Below are positions 5,142 to 6,342 of a DNA stretch of 6,342 nt, piece after piece (within the stretch, counting starts at the first letter, position 1; every line of letters begins with the position of its first letter). Below the pieces are notes generated by a model, which saw only the letters and a program-made list of their open reading frames with translations, did not search any database and was not told the DNA's origin. Origin of the DNA: an uncultured Eubacteriales bacterium (GTDB lineage Bacteria > Bacillota > Clostridia > Peptostreptococcales > Anaerovoracaceae); assembly GCA_902803185.1 (NCBI GenBank), contig CADCOV010000248.1:1-6342 (forward strand), given 5' to 3'. A program made the translations under genes and the position numbers.

Positions 5142-6342
5142 GATCCCGGAGCTTCTGGCCCCTGCGGGGACCAAAGAGGCCTTCATCGCCGCCGTCGAGG
5201 CGGGAGCGGACGCCATCTACTGCGGCGGCACGCTGTTCAACGCCCGGATGAATGCGGGGAACTTCGACGACGAGGCTTTGGCGGAGGCCATCGGCTTCGC
5301 CCACGTGCGGGGCGTCAAGGTCTACGTCACCATGAATACGCTGCTGACGGACGAGGAGCTGCCGGCGGCCCTTTCCTACTGCGCCAGGCTGGCGGAGTGG
5401 GGCGCCGACGCTTTGATCATCCAGGATCTGGGTCTGGGGAAGCTGGTCAGGGACCACCTGCCGGATCTGCCGATCCACCTGTCCACCCAGGCCTCCGTCT
5501 TCGGCCCCGGCGGCATCCGGGCGGCGGCGAAGCTGGGCTACGAGCGGGTGGTCACCGCCCGGGAACTCTCCCTGGAGGAGATCCGGGCCGTCTGCGCCCT
5601 CGGGGAGGCGGAGATCGAGGTCTTCTGCCACGGGGCGCTGTGCATCTGCTATTCCGGCCAGTGCCAGCTGAGCCGGGCCATCGGCGCTAGGAGCGGCAAC
5701 CGGGGCGCCTGCGCCCAGCCGTGCCGGCTGCCCTACGAAGCGCTGGCGGCGAACGGAAAGCCGACGGGGGAGGGCCCTTACGCCCTGAGCCCGGCGGACA
5801 TGTGCATGATCGACCACCTGGGCGAGCTGGCGGAGGCCGGCGTCGCCTCCCTCAAGATCGAGGGACGGATGAAATCCCCGGAGTACGTGGGCGTGGTCGT
5901 ATCGATCTACCGCAAATACCTGGACCTCTACGCCCGGGAGGGGAGCTATACTGTCTCCCGGGAGGACCGGGAGGCCCTCGCCCAGATCTTCAGCCGCGGC
6001 TTCACCGACGGCTACTTCTCCGGTGAAGCGGGGCGCCGCTTCATGTCCGGCCGCATCCAGAAGAACAAGGGCATCCTGATCGGGACGGTCACGAACCCGT
6101 CCGCCGGCAGGAACCTGGTGGAGATCCGGCTGGAGGAGGGCGCTTCCCTCGAGATGGGGGACGGCGTTGAGATCCGCGGCCGGGACACCCGGGCCGGGAA
6201 CCTGGTGACCTACCTGAAGGCCTCCGGAAAAGGAAGGCTCGTCATCGGGGACCTCAAGGACCCGGTGGCCAAAGGAGACAGCGTCTACCGGCTGACCAGC
6301 AAAGCCCAGATGGCGGCGGCTTCCCTCTACTATAAAGGAAAG
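5134..6342 (+). CDS. U32-family protein (YrrO/RlhA/TrhP-like), 3'-partial
   Basis: The frame runs from ATG 5134 to the window edge without a stop (403 codons), so the gene is truncated by the window. The N-terminus RIPELLAPAGTKEAFIAAVEAGADAIYCGG is the typical U32 barrel opening. Residues 162-180 (EVFCHGALCICYSGQCQLS) match the U32 signature E-x-F-x2-G-A-L-C-x4-G-x-C-x-L-S exactly. GACAQPCR (191-198), SPADMC (Cys224) and SLKIEGRMKSPEYV follow. Cys170, Cys177, Cys193 or Cys197, and Cys224 resemble the 4Fe-4S ligands known in relatives such as UbiU. Family members were first called peptidases or collagenases, but the characterised ones include RNA hydroxylation factors: RlhA (23S rRNA C2501) and TrhP (tRNA ho5U34). 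After about residue 310 the chain continues into a beta-rich segment, suggesting one of the longer U32 proteins with a C-terminal extension (DUF3656 type). It overlaps the methyltransferase gene by 8 nt. Confidence 0.93.
   Translation, partial: MRRIPELLAPAGTKEAFIAAVEAGADAIYCGGTLFNARMNAGNFDDEALAEAIGFAHVRGVKVYVTMNTLLTDEELPAALSYCARLAEWGADALIIQDLGLGKLVRDHLPDLPIHLSTQASVFGPGGIRAAAKLGYERVVTARELSLEEIRAVCALGEAEIEVFCHGALCICYSGQCQLSRAIGARSGNRGACAQPCRLPYEALAANGKPTGEGPYALSPADMCMIDHLGELAEAGVASLKIEGRMKSPEYVGVVVSIYRKYLDLYAREGSYTVSREDREALAQIFSRGFTDGYFSGEAGRRFMSGRIQKNKGILIGTVTNPSAGRNLVEIRLEEGASLEMGDGVEIRGRDTRAGNLVTYLKASGKGRLVIGDLKDPVAKGDSVYRLTSKAQMAAASLYYKGK

Noticed and set aside
3837..5216. 459-codon open frame on the - strand opposite the methyltransferase gene
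   Set aside because: Composition and exact antisense overlap mark it as a shadow. The + strand holds complete SAM-binding and NPPY motifs.
5134..6342. Naming the last gene a collagenase or peptidase
   Set aside because: The peptidase label for U32 is historical. The better-characterised relatives act in RNA hydroxylation or ubiquinone synthesis, and no protease catalytic motif is visible.
1..6342. A novel defence system, mobile element, CRISPR array or RNA gene
   Set aside because: I found no repeat array, transposase, integrase, terminal repeats, tRNA-like fold or defence domain. All five genes belong to known core families.

Overview
The window is a GC-rich (roughly 60-65% G+C by eye), tightly packed stretch of bacterial chromosome with five protein-coding genes, all on the + strand. 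A glycine decarboxylase split into two subunits, strong AAAGGAG-type ribosome binding sites, a textbook sigma-A promoter, a YpsC/RlmL-type rRNA methyltransferase and a long U32-family protein together suggest a GC-rich Clostridia-like member of the Bacillota. Genus cannot be fixed from the sequence. Proline is mostly CCG and third codon positions are mostly G or C, and this bias produces long spurious open frames on the opposite strand.

Region 1 (1-2781) is glycine cleavage. The 3' part of gcvPB (PLP-binding subunit 2 of the P-protein; its start lies before the window) is followed by a strong intrinsic terminator and then lpdA, the L-protein (dihydrolipoyl dehydrogenase). GcvP decarboxylates glycine onto the lipoyl arm of GcvH, GcvT releases the one-carbon unit to tetrahydrofolate, and Lpd re-oxidises the lipoamide with NAD+. 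gcvT, gcvH and gcvPA would be expected upstream but are not in view.

Region 2 (2809-3954) looks like a one-gene transcription unit. A near-consensus promoter (TTGAAA, 17-nt spacer, TATAAT) drives an mreB/mbl-type cell-shape actin gene, which ends at a long hairpin. No mreC or mreD accompanies it.

Region 3 (3955-6342) is a pair of RNA-modification-type genes. A THUMP-domain SAM-dependent methyltransferase overlaps by 8 nt with the start of a U32-family protein that runs off the right edge. The U32 frame is open for 403 codons and carries the full U32 cysteine signature.

The three intergenic gaps are each under 100 nt and are explained by terminators, one promoter and ribosome binding sites. 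I see no RNA gene, mobile element, CRISPR array or attachment site. The window is mostly ordinary core genome. The least expected observations are a terminator placed immediately upstream of lpdA with no room for a promoter, and a codon-context pattern in which every TTG leucine codon follows a codon ending in T.
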